NCBI GenBank assembly: GCA_903929065.1
Contig: CAIYTJ010000216.1
Coordinates: 1 to 5,458, forward strand
Direction of reading: 5' to 3'
Length of the DNA: 5,458 nucleotides
Origin: an uncultured Bacteroidales bacterium
GTDB taxonomy: Bacteria; Bacteroidota; Bacteroidia; Bacteroidales; Paludibacteraceae
Position 1 is the stretch's first letter. Each line of letters opens with the position of its first letter. This document shows, in pieces, positions 1 to 5,190 of the stretch. The notes beneath the pieces were generated by a model. It saw only the letters and a program-made list of their open reading frames with translations. It made no database searches and had not been told where the DNA came from. Both the position numbers and the translations under genes were made by a program.

Positions 1-90
1 AAATATCAATTCAAAAAAACCATAAAATATTTTATATCCTAATGCATTCTCACACATTTTTGCAACACGGGGACGTTTAATCAATCAATT

Positions 91-125
91 AAAAAAATAC
101 CCCGCAAGCTTTTGAACCTGCAGGG
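91..125 (-). terminator. Intrinsic terminator after the DUF6266-like gene
   Basis: A 7-bp stem with one mismatch pairs 100-106 (CCCCGCA) with 119-125 (TGCAGGG). Read on the minus strand it is followed by a run of seven T (91-97). It lies 43 bases past the stop codon at 169-171, where the transcript of the minus-strand gene should end. The plus-strand side also has a short T run (130-134), so it may work in both directions. Confidence 0.65.
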
Positions 126-148
126 AATCTTTTTCAACAAACCACCGT

Positions 149-176
149 TAACTGATAACTGGTCACTGTTAACTGA
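149..176. repeat. Four tandem heptamers, TAACTGA type
   Basis: Four consecutive 7-base units can be read: TAACTGA (149-155), TAACTGG (156-162), TCACTGT (163-169) and TAACTGA (170-176). The array runs over the 3' end of the DUF6266-like gene, so part of it encodes the last two residues and the stop codon. Slippage in it could change the C-terminus. No function is evident. Confidence 0.6.
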
Positions 177-801
177 TTAGTGCCACATACACCGACTTCG
201 ATGCCTTGCTTCCGTCCTTACTTCGAACGTAGAGGTAACAGCATTTCACGTCCGATACATTGATTCCCGGGTACGGAATCACAATAGTGCCAACTGCTTC
301 TGCACCACGCACTTTCGTTTCAATCAAAACTTCACCGGCAGTGGTTTTGGCAATTGCCACTACTTCATCGGTTTCGTTCACTTTAGGAATAAGCAACGAA
401 GTTTTGTAACTGATGCTTATCCCACCGGCCACGATTGAAGCTTCCGGCACTACCAAAGCCGGAAGTGAACCATCTGACACACTCAGTTTCGTGTAATCAA
501 TCACCGGTTCTGCTCCGCTATTATCAATCGCATTGGGCAGATTGACTGACATGAACACGTTGTAAGGTGACTGGCCTTCGGGAACTTCCGGAAATCCCAG
601 TTCCATTACACCACCCCACGATTGATCCTCATCCACAATTAATTTAAAACCTCCGCGGTGCTTTTGCTGCAATTCGGACTTAGCGTTACGTGGTTTGAAC
701 GCTTTGGAACGGACTAAATTTTGCTTAGCACGCGTGCTGGTTACAAAATTCGCAACAGTTCCACTCATTTGTCCCGTCATCGGGTTTTGGGCTACTGCCA
801 T
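169..801 (-). CDS. DUF6266-like protein of unknown function
   Basis: This 210-residue protein resembles the DUF6266 family of Bacteroidota, whose function is unknown; the match is from memory of the family pattern. Typical features are the small-residue N-terminus (NPMTGQMSGTVANFV, residues 6-20), a basic stretch (RSKAFKPRNAKSELQQKHR, 31-49) and a C-terminal beta-rich part ending CCYLYVRSKDGSKASKSVYV (187-206). No signal peptide or membrane segment is visible, so a cytoplasmic or particle-associated location is likelier than secretion. The ATG at 799-801 is preferred over an in-frame start at 918, because the extra 39 residues are hydrophobic, unlike the family N-terminus, and run across the predicted promoter. 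The gene stands alone, with its own promoter (863-893) and terminator (91-125). The family assignment is fairly firm; any role is unknown. Confidence 0.8.
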   Translation of the reverse strand: MAVAQNPMTGQMSGTVANFVTSTRAKQNLVRSKAFKPRNAKSELQQKHRGGFKLIVDEDQSWGGVMELGFPEVPEGQSPYNVFMSVNLPNAIDNSGAEPVIDYTKLSVSDGSLPALVVPEASIVAGGISISYKTSLLIPKVNETDEVVAIAKTTAGEVLIETKVRGAEAVGTIVIPYPGINVSDVKCCYLYVRSKDGSKASKSVYVALIS

Positions 802-862
802 AATCAAGGTGACTTCAACTGTCCAAAAAGACAATGCGCCTTTTTTGTGTCTCAGTCTGGTG

Positions 863-893
863 CAAATGTACACCTGAAATACCGGATACACAA
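863..893 (-). promoter_or_regulatory. Bacteroidota-type promoter of the DUF6266-like gene
   Basis: Read on the minus strand, TACATTTG (870-863) fits the Bacteroidota -7 consensus TAnnTTTG. Exactly 20 bases upstream is TTG (893-891), fitting the -33 element. Transcription would begin near 855-860 and give a leader of about 55-60 bases before the ATG at 801. The same TTG-N20-TAnnTTTG spacing recurs before the transposase. Confidence 0.6.
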
Positions 894-940
894 GACAAGA
901 AAATATCATAAAATACAATATAACAGCATATTATGTGTCT

Positions 941-980
941 TTTGCGTTCGTTTGCGTTGGTTTGCGCAGGTATGCGTAAT
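941..980. repeat. Four 10-bp direct repeats, helically phased
   Basis: Four consecutive 10-base units lie end to end: TTTGCGTTCG, TTTGCGTTGG, TTTGCGCAGG and TATGCGTAAT (941-950, 951-960, 961-970, 971-980). The TNTGCG core is invariant at a strict 10-bp step, close to one helical turn, so a bound protein would meet every core on the same face of the DNA. The array lies about 50-90 bp upstream of the -33 element of the DUF6266-like gene. It could be an activator or repressor binding array, or a repeat of no function. No gene covers it. Confidence 0.6.
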
Positions 981-1115
981 GCCGGCAAATTCCATTAATA
1001 AAATTTAAATGCAATTGCTCAAAAGTTTAACTTACATTTTCAATTAAAGGGGTAATCAATGGAGTGAATTTATAGAAATATCATGAAAATAGAAGAAAAT
1101 ACAACATCTTTTTTA
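981..1115. other. AT-rich intergenic stretch, no gene seen
   Basis: This is part of a 465-base gene-free interval between the DUF6266-like gene and the broken transposase. Beyond the small palindrome GCAATTGC (1011-1018) it shows no convincing promoter, terminator or small coding region. The rest of the interval holds the promoter and phased repeat on the left and a REP-like composite repeat on the right. Confidence 0.5.
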
Positions 1116-1255
1116 TTGCATTGGAATAAATTCCAACGCAATGCAAATCGGTCGTGGCTATACCACTCGCTAATCATTGCAGCTAGTCGCATATGGTACA
1201 TTCCGTCGAAGCGGAAGCGACGGTTTATTTGGTTGCCAGAGGTTTTAACCTCTGG
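1116..1255. repeat. REP-like composite repeat, copy A, beside the transposase 3' end
   Basis: This composite begins with a 26-base palindromic block (1116-1141; core TTGGAATAAATTCCAA) that recurs identically at 1856-1881. It continues with ATCGGTCGTGGCT and AGCGACGG blocks that match copy B less exactly. It ends with a perfect 9-bp hairpin, CCAGAGGTT-TT-AACCTCTGG (1236-1255). The same blocks occur in the same order in copy B on the other side of the transposase. It ends only 11 bases from the transposase reading frame. Palindromic arrays next to an IS200-like transposase are the pattern expected of REP elements mobilised by such enzymes. Confidence 0.65.
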
Positions 1256-1266
1256 AATTAAAGAAA

Positions 1267-1727
1267 TTATATCAATTCTTCAAAAATATATTGTTCATCA
1301 AACTCCAATTCATGCTTTTGCAGGGATTCAAGATATTCAGTTTTGAAATCTTGTTTGGTATGGTGTTTTTCCTGCCCTTTCACATAATTGAAAATCATAT
1401 CCTTATCCCACGGGCTGTAAGAAAAAGCACCATACCAAACAAGATTTCAAAACGCTCTCTTAAAATACCGCTTTCATTCACCCATTTGGATGATTTGGCT
1501 TTTACACGTTGCATCACTTCCGATATTTCAATGTTTGGTATAATTCTGAAAAAGCAATGCACATGATCTTCCACACCATTTACTATCAGGTTGTGGCAAC
1601 CGGTCTCATTGATTAAATTTCCCAGAACAGCCATCAGTTCTGGTCGCCATGATTTTTCGATAACAGCGTTGCGGTATTTCACTGCAAACACACATTGTAT
1701 ATACAGTTGATGGTAAGTGTTAGCCAT
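1267..1727 (-). pseudogene. IS200-like (Y1, REP-associated type) transposase, frameshifted
   Basis: IS200-like Y1 transposases cut and rejoin single-stranded DNA using an HUH metal site and one catalytic tyrosine. The ATG at 1725-1727 opens MANTYHQLYIQCVFAVKYR, and the HUH motif HVH follows at residues 55-57. The frame is normal up to RERFE (90-94), then reads ILFGMVLFLTARGIRI and stops at 1395. Shifting frame at about 1431 restores the family C-terminus: GAFSYSPWDKDMIFNYVKGQ, then KHHTKQDF, ending at the TAA at 1267-1269. The likely catalytic tyrosine (codon 1386-1384, in IFNYVKGQ) lies after the shift, so the made protein would have the metal site but not the tyrosine. The restored length is about 153 residues, normal for the family. 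The shift falls in one arm of a perfect 26-bp inverted repeat. REP-like repeats flank the gene on both sides. The family is secure and inactivity is very likely. Confidence 0.88.
1340..1453. repeat. Perfect 26-bp inverted repeat inside the transposase
   Basis: Bases 1340-1365 are the exact reverse complement of 1428-1453, with a 62-base spacer. The right arm (1428-1453) encodes the aberrant FEILFGMV stretch where the family normally has FEWQxGYG. The left arm (1340-1365) encodes the expected HHTKQDFKT stretch. So the left arm looks ancestral and the right arm looks like a copy of it in reverse complement. Confidence 0.9.
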
Positions 1728-1763
1728 AAAGAACAACTAATTGAAGGTTATTTATTTGCAATT

Positions 1764-1794
1764 CAAAAATAAATAATAATTTTTAATTAACCAA
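1764..1794 (-). promoter_or_regulatory. Bacteroidota-type promoter of the transposase
   Basis: On the minus strand TATTTTTG (1771-1764) matches the -7 consensus TAnnTTTG. TTG (1794-1792) lies exactly 20 bases upstream. Transcription would start near 1757, about 30 bases before the ATG at 1727. The promoter is intact although the gene is broken, which fits recent inactivation. Confidence 0.6.
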
Positions 1795-1801
1795 CTTTTC
1801 T

Positions 1802-1882
1802 TTGCATTAGAATTAATTCCACTCTCTTTTGCATTGGAATGAATTCCTCTCTCTCTTGCATTGGAATAAATTCCAACGCAAC
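1802..1882. repeat. Three tandem 27-bp repeats
   Basis: Three units start at 1802, 1829 and 1856 with an exact 27-base period. Each reads TTGCATTRGAATNAATTCC followed by a variable 8-base tail (pyrimidine-rich in the first two, AACGCAAC in the third). Each core is a near-palindrome around GGAAT/ATTCC. The third unit is shared almost exactly with copy A at 1116-1142. The array forms the outer part of copy B of the REP-like composite. Confidence 0.85.
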
Positions 1883-2088
1883 AGTATCGGTCGTCGCTAC
1901 GCGACTTATAGAGTATGGTAGGTGGCAAGTCGCATAGCGACGGACGATTTTTGAAGCGTAGGGTTTTAACCCTATGCGATTAGTGAGAAAGAGAATAAGA
2001 GTGTTTCCAGCCAGTCGCATCGCGACGACCGATTTATATTGCGTAGGGCTTTAACCCTATGCAATGGTTTTAGATTTTAACCCTATGC
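1883..2088. repeat. REP-like composite repeat, copy B, upstream of the transposase
   Basis: Three hairpins share the form GTCGC-NNN-GCGAC (1893-1905 TAC, 1929-1941 ATA, 2014-2026 ATC). Two longer hairpins have the form GCGTAGGGTTTTAACCCTATGC (1956-1977, and 2041-2062 with one changed base). A truncated third copy, ATTTTAACCCTATGCAA, ends at about 2090. The larger blocks are also inverted with respect to each other: 1887-1907 against 1928-1948. This resembles a mosaic of REP hairpins such as a BIME. The reading frame visible here on the minus strand (1787-2020) is built of repeats and is not a gene. Confidence 0.7.
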
Positions 2089-2116
2089 AAAAAGAGCATG
2101 ATTGTTAGTCATGCTC
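2089..2116 (-). terminator. Intrinsic terminator of the methyltransferase/DUF262-HNH unit
   Basis: A perfect 8-bp stem pairs 2094-2101 (GAGCATGA) with 2109-2116 (TCATGCTC) around a 7-base loop. On the minus strand it is followed by TTTTT (2093-2089). It begins 26 bases past the stop codon of the DUF262-HNH gene and marks the end of that transcript. Confidence 0.8.
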
Positions 2117-2142
2117 CTGAAAAAGGAAATTTATACTGCATT

Positions 2143-3219
2143 TTATTTCCCCGATTTTCTTCGATTGTCCTCTTTACACAACATTTGACAATTTTCCGCA
2201 CTCGTTTTTCCTCCTTCGTGCCAGGGTGTTATGTGGTCGGCTTCCATCTCGTTCAGCTCAAACTCTACACTGCATTTTACGCAAATTCCTTTTTGTCTTT
2301 CAAATGCTTCACGTTTTTGATTGTCAGTAAATGCACGAATATTTAAGTGTTTCTCTTTACCAGTCAATACATATTCGTAAATCCCTTTTTTGTTTGTAAT
2401 ATCTTCGTCTTGCATTAATTTTGTGATTTCTTCTTCAAGTTTTTTAGAATCAAAGTTTTGATTTTTAAACTTGTTGTAAAGAAAACCCCATTGAATCCCT
2501 TTCATTTCTTTCCGATATTTAGGAAATGTGGCTTTAACCCAATTTATCACACTTTGAAAGTAAAGCCAAAGTTCATTTGCATTTGGTTCATGCTGATTTT
2601 TGGACATATATTCTTTAATATTCTCTTCCGAAATCCAATTAATTGCGGTTTCTAAATATTCTTGCCGGTTTGCTGAGCCACTTAAATAATCATCACCTAT
2701 TTTAGGACGACTGTTTTTTGAAAAATAGCGTTTAGCATCCGAAACCCACGAACCGGAATAAACAGCGTTTCGCAATTCTTGATTTGTAAGTTCTTTTCCT
2801 GCAATGTTTATGGTTTCGAACCATTCCAGTTTTTCGCTGTCTTCTCCCGAACAAAAATAAACCATTAATTTATAGTCTAAAATTTGCTTTTGTTTATCAT
2901 TTGGCAGATTATGAAACGCTAAGCCGTTCACTGAAAAATCACTGTTTACAAACTGACAAATGGAAATAGTGCGTTGCTGTCCGTCAATAACTTCAAAGTT
3001 CCCATCTTCGCGAACTGCCCAATACATTACGTTGAGTGGAAAGTCTTTTTGTAAGGTGTCTATCACTGCTTTGCGTTCTTTATCACCATAAACAAATTCA
3101 CGTTGGAAGGGTGGACGAATATCTAATTTACCTCCGTAACCAACCACTCCGTTTTCTTCGTTGTCTTGATAATTATTAGTTAACTCTCTAACTGGGATTT
3201 CTTTAAGTGTAATATTCAT
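2143..3219 (-). CDS. DUF262-HNH nuclease, probable restriction component
   Basis: This 358-residue protein has an N-terminal DUF262 domain (about 1-170) and a C-terminal HNH domain (about 305-358). DUF262 signs are PFQRE (37-41), the ParB-like DGQQRT (79-84) and INIAGKELTNQELRNA (137-152). In GmrSD and BrxU, proteins with this domain restrict DNA in a nucleotide-dependent way. The HNH part shows C313-x2-C316, D328-H329, N343 and C348-x2-D351-N352. The last position is usually Cys, so one zinc ligand may be Asp. The ATG overlaps the methyltransferase stop as ATGA (3216-3219), so the two are translationally coupled. By context this is probably the nuclease partner of a modification enzyme, cutting either unmethylated or foreign modified DNA; which one cannot be read from sequence. 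The domain calls are firm and the role is inferred. Confidence 0.88.
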   Translation of the reverse strand: MNITLKEIPVRELTNNYQDNEENGVVGYGGKLDIRPPFQREFVYGDKERKAVIDTLQKDFPLNVMYWAVREDGNFEVIDGQQRTISICQFVNSDFSVNGLAFHNLPNDKQKQILDYKLMVYFCSGEDSEKLEWFETINIAGKELTNQELRNAVYSGSWVSDAKRYFSKNSRPKIGDDYLSGSANRQEYLETAINWISEENIKEYMSKNQHEPNANELWLYFQSVINWVKATFPKYRKEMKGIQWGFLYNKFKNQNFDSKKLEEEITKLMQDEDITNKKGIYEYVLTGKEKHLNIRAFTDNQKREAFERQKGICVKCSVEFELNEMEADHITPWHEGGKTSAENCQMLCKEDNRRKSGK

Positions 3220-4208
3220 AATCTCTTATTTTTAATAACAATCCTTACATAACAAGGCGTTCCATTTACTTGTGCTAAATATTTTCCCCTAGTTTCTTCT
3301 GTTGGTCCATCTAAAATGCTATACCTATTTAACCCATCTAAAATCTCAAATTGTTCAGGGCTGTACTTATTTAAAAAAGTAATTGGAACACCAATACTCC
3401 CTTTGTAATCCGCAGGTATTTCATTGGTTTTATCAACATTGATTGCATCATAATTATCGTATTTTGGATAATCATTTTCATTATAAGCTTTATATAGAAT
3501 TAAATCCTCATGACGCTTCCTTATTTCTAAGTTTGTAAACCATGTTACACCGGAAACCCTTATCATGCCTTCTTTATGATCCCCTGCTGTTGCATAATCT
3601 ATATAATGTTTATTTATAAAATGAGCGGCACCACCATTAAATCCATAACCCAACCAAAGTTTATCTTCTTTGATAAGTTTAAAAATTTCTTTGTAGGTAA
3701 TGGCATTTTGGTGACCTACAATAATAAATTTCTTATCAAATTCAACTAATTGAGCCACATATTCTCTGAATAATGAGAACGGAGGATTTGTTACTATAAT
3801 ATCAGCCTCCTTTAAAAGTTCTACACATTCCTTGCTCCTAAAATCTCCATCACCTTTCAAATGTTTAATCCCAATTTCTTCTGGATTTGGAATGTTATCT
3901 CCATTCTTATCACCATTGTATTCTAAATATATGGCTTTTTCGGATTTGTTGTCGCTAAATAAATCAGCATCTTGGTTTTTGTAACAAGTTGAAATCAGTT
4001 TTTTTAGTCCTAATTGCTCAAAGTTGTAGGAGAAATAATGGAAAAAATTACTTATTCGTGGGTCGTCACAGTTGCAAAGAACGGTCTTACCTTTAAAATG
4101 TTCTTTGTAGTGTCGTAACTCTTTTTCAATGTCAGTTAGTTGAGTGTAAAATTCGTCATTTTTTGCTGTGCTAGCTTTACGCAAATTCACATTTGAAGAT
4201 TTTGCCAT
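3216..4208 (-). CDS. EcoRI-family adenine-specific DNA methyltransferase
   Basis: This 330-residue enzyme would transfer a methyl group from S-adenosylmethionine to adenine N6 in a specific DNA site. It closely follows the EcoRI methylase family, whose founder M.EcoRI is of similar length. Marks are KNDEFYTQLTDIEKELRHYK (16-35), CNCDDPRISNFFHYFSYNFE (45-64), the catalytic TNPPFSLFREY (140-150), HQNAITYKEIFKLIKEDKLW (166-185) and GVPITFLNKYSPEQFEIL (273-290). Residues 189-219, including GGAAHF and KEGMIRVSG, may bear on specificity. Membership does not prove GAATTC specificity. The ATG at 4206-4208 is chosen over an in-frame GTG at 4259, because the family homology starts just after it and the GTG directly abuts a terminator T-run. 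No Shine-Dalgarno is seen; a dyad (4212-4237) covers the leader. The stop overlaps the DUF262-HNH start by 4 bases. Confidence 0.92.
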   Translation of the reverse strand: MAKSSNVNLRKASTAKNDEFYTQLTDIEKELRHYKEHFKGKTVLCNCDDPRISNFFHYFSYNFEQLGLKKLISTCYKNQDADLFSDNKSEKAIYLEYNGDKNGDNIPNPEEIGIKHLKGDGDFRSKECVELLKEADIIVTNPPFSLFREYVAQLVEFDKKFIIVGHQNAITYKEIFKLIKEDKLWLGYGFNGGAAHFINKHYIDYATAGDHKEGMIRVSGVTWFTNLEIRKRHEDLILYKAYNENDYPKYDNYDAINVDKTNEIPADYKGSIGVPITFLNKYSPEQFEILDGLNRYSILDGPTEETRGKYLAQVNGTPCYVRIVIKNKRL

Positions 4209-4211
4209 TAT

Positions 4212-4237
4212 GTAGTTCGAATTATATTCTGAACTAC
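4212..4237. promoter_or_regulatory. Dyad directly before the methyltransferase ATG
   Basis: GTAGTTC-GAAT-TAT-ATTC-T-GAACTAC forms an 11-bp inverted repeat with one bulged base (4230) and a 3-base centre. It ends 4 bases before the ATG, where ribosomes load. It could be an operator or an mRNA hairpin limiting translation. Its inner arms are GAAT and ATTC, the half-sites of GAATTC, so feedback by the methyltransferase is conceivable but unproven. Confidence 0.5.
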
Positions 4238-4261
4238 CGGACCGATAAGACTTTACCACAT

Positions 4262-4293
4262 AAAAAAAGCGTGGACTAAATCCTTATCCGCGC
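4262..4293 (-). terminator. Terminator-like hairpin before the methyltransferase
   Basis: On the minus strand GCGCGGA (4293-4287) pairs with TCCACGC (4275-4269) with one C-A mismatch. An inner TAA/TTA can extend the stem, and seven T (4268-4262) follow. It may end transcripts from the HEPN-MNT side or attenuate the methyltransferase unit. Its 5' arm shares 4289-4293 with the long leader stem, so the two folds exclude each other. Confidence 0.5.
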
Positions 4294-4415
4294 TAGAGGC
4301 CCTGAGAAGCCCACAAGTAAACGACAAGTCAAAAGCCCACGCCATAGCGTGAGCATTTTGCTCATTGAATCAGTTTACTTGTTCGCTTAATGAAATTTCT
4401 CAGGTTTCTAGCGCG
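4269..4415 (-). ncRNA. Candidate structured leader or small RNA
   Basis: Nested perfect stems pair 4289-4297 with 4407-4415 (9 bp, CGCGCTAGA), 4301-4308 with 4397-4404 (8 bp, CCTGAGAA) and 4314-4322 with 4373-4381 (9 bp, CAAGTAAAC). Inside are two small hairpins: CACGC-CATA-GCGTG (4338-4351) and TGAGCA-TTT-TGCTCA (4350-4364), which touch at two bases. No reading frame of note covers it. The strand is inferred, because only the minus-strand reading ends in a T-run and leads into the methyltransferase. It could be a regulatory leader, a free small RNA or a DNA-level palindrome such as a mobile-element end. No known RNA family was recognised. Confidence 0.45.
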
Positions 4416-4464
4416 CGAACAATAGCAGAATGCTATTTTAGTATGTTGAAAATTGTTTTATTTG
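4415..4464. repeat. 50-bp direct repeat, copy 1, upstream of the leader/methyltransferase unit
   Basis: This pairs with copy 2 at 5191-5242. Both open with GCGAACAATAGC, contain a short palindrome (here AATAGCA-GAA-TGCTATT, 4421-4437) and end with an identical 22-base block. Copy 1 begins 14 bases past the MNT stop codon and ends at the outer base of the leader stem. In minus-strand terms it is upstream of the methyltransferase unit, as copy 2 is upstream of HEPN. Confidence 0.85.
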
Positions 4465-4478
4465 ATATTGTTTTGTTT

Positions 4479-4793
4479 TTATGGTTTTATGCGTTCACCA
4501 TATTGTAGAATCTGATTTACAATTGGTACACTTATATTAAATTCATCTTTGCTAAAAGCGTGTGGTTCTATCAATGTTTCATCTCCTTTACGAATAATCA
4601 TCAGTTTTACATCCGTTTCAAAAGTGTGGTTTTCAGTATCATTCAACACGATGGCAATATCAATATCACTGTTTTCGTGTTGGCTTCCTCTGGCATACGA
4701 CCCAAACAGCCATGCTTCTTTAAAATCTAATTTTGCCTTCCGCACACGCTTCAGGTATTCACGACTTATTTTTAAAGCATCTCTTTTATCCAT
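4479..4793 (-). CDS. MNT-type nucleotidyltransferase, antitoxin of a HEPN-MNT pair
   Basis: This 104-residue minimal nucleotidyltransferase belongs to the MNT (polymerase beta-like) group. The motif GSYARG (31-36) is followed by D43-I-D45, giving the exact GS-x10-D-x-D metal site, with E76 (LIEPHAF) a plausible third acidic ligand. In characterised HepT/MntA pairs the MNT enzyme adds AMP groups to a tyrosine of the HEPN partner and neutralises it; that role is inferred here from family and gene order. The ATG at 4791-4793 is preferred over a TTG at 4802 and keeps the N-terminus compact. The start overlaps the end of the HEPN gene by 22 bases, so translation is probably coupled. All visible catalytic residues are present. 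Confidence 0.85.
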   Translation of the reverse strand: MDKRDALKISREYLKRVRKAKLDFKEAWLFGSYARGSQHENSDIDIAIVLNDTENHTFETDVKLMIIRKGDETLIEPHAFSKDEFNISVPIVNQILQYGERIKP

Positions 4794-5170
4794 TGTCTGC
4801 AATTTTTAATTTTTTCAATCCATTCACTGGTAAAACTATCTGTACAAAGTAAATAAAAACTTTGCTTATAATCATCGTATCGAGCATTGATATTAAAACG
4901 TGAGATACTGTCGAAAATGATTTGTTGTGACATATCAAGTTCAATATCAGCTTTCTCACAAATCCTTCTTAAATCATGGATTAATGGAGGATATTCCCCT
5001 TTGAATTTCACATATAAAGCCTTCAGAAGTTTCTCAATCACCAAGTGCCCCATAAATAATGCCCAACTATTATTTTTTGTTTGATATAGATCAAGCATTG
5101 TTTTAAAATCCTTCTCAGCACTTTCAATCCAATAACTAATAATGCGGTCTCTATCAATTGAATTTTCCAT
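4772..5170 (-). CDS. HEPN domain protein, probable toxin of a HEPN-MNT pair
   Basis: This 132-residue, mostly helical protein fits the small HEPN family found beside MNT nucleotidyltransferases. Family features are YWIESAEKDFKTMLDLY (13-29), the helix GHLVIEKLLKALYVKF (41-56), PLIHDLRRICEKA (62-74) and SRFNINARYDDYK (90-102). HEPN toxins of HepT type are RNases with an R-x4-6-H motif. Here R91 and R97 are followed by tyrosines and aspartates (Y98, D99, D100, Y101) and no histidine, so this member either uses other residues or is not an active RNase. It overlaps the MNT gene by 22 bases and comes first, the order of the HepT/MntA pair. A 52-bp repeat copy with a palindrome lies 21 bases upstream and may be an operator. 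The family is firm and toxicity is inferred. Confidence 0.82.
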   Translation of the reverse strand: MENSIDRDRIISYWIESAEKDFKTMLDLYQTKNNSWALFMGHLVIEKLLKALYVKFKGEYPPLIHDLRRICEKADIELDMSQQIIFDSISRFNINARYDDYKQSFYLLCTDSFTSEWIEKIKNCRQWIKEML

Positions 5171-5190
5171 AAATCTAAATTTATTGACGT

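Noticed and set aside
802..918. A signal-peptide-like N-terminal extension of the DUF6266-like protein.
   Set aside because: The added residues are encoded across a good promoter match at 863-893, and family similarity begins at the ATG at 801.
1083..1346. An open plus-strand frame of 87 codons.
   Set aside because: It runs through the REP-like repeat and the antisense of the transposase C-terminus. Its sequence is repeat-derived and has no family resemblance.
1841..1846. A GAATTC site in the REP array as a target of the methyltransferase.
   Set aside because: It is the only GAATTC noticed, but the specificity of this enzyme is unknown and the sequence arises from the repeat.
1802..1882. 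A possible CRISPR array, because of regular 27-bp repeats.
   Set aside because: The repeats abut with only short variable tails, there are no spacers of 30 or more bases, and no cas gene is nearby.
1787..2020. An open minus-strand frame of 77 codons.
   Set aside because: The residues reflect the 27-bp tandem repeats (repeated EFIPMQ-like units) and hairpins, so it is a product of the repeats.
4209..4259. An N-terminal extension of the methyltransferase from a GTG at 4259.
   Set aside because: The extra 17 residues do not resemble the family, and the codons cover the start-proximal dyad and abut a terminator T-run.
4269..4415. An integron attC site, because of the long imperfect palindrome between cassettes.
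   Set aside because: The outer ends do not match the RYYYAAC/GTTRRRY core sites, and no integrase is present.
4269..4415. A tRNA, tmRNA or 6S RNA gene.
   Set aside because: There is no cloverleaf or T-loop arrangement and no tag-peptide frame, and the nested stems could not be matched to a known family.
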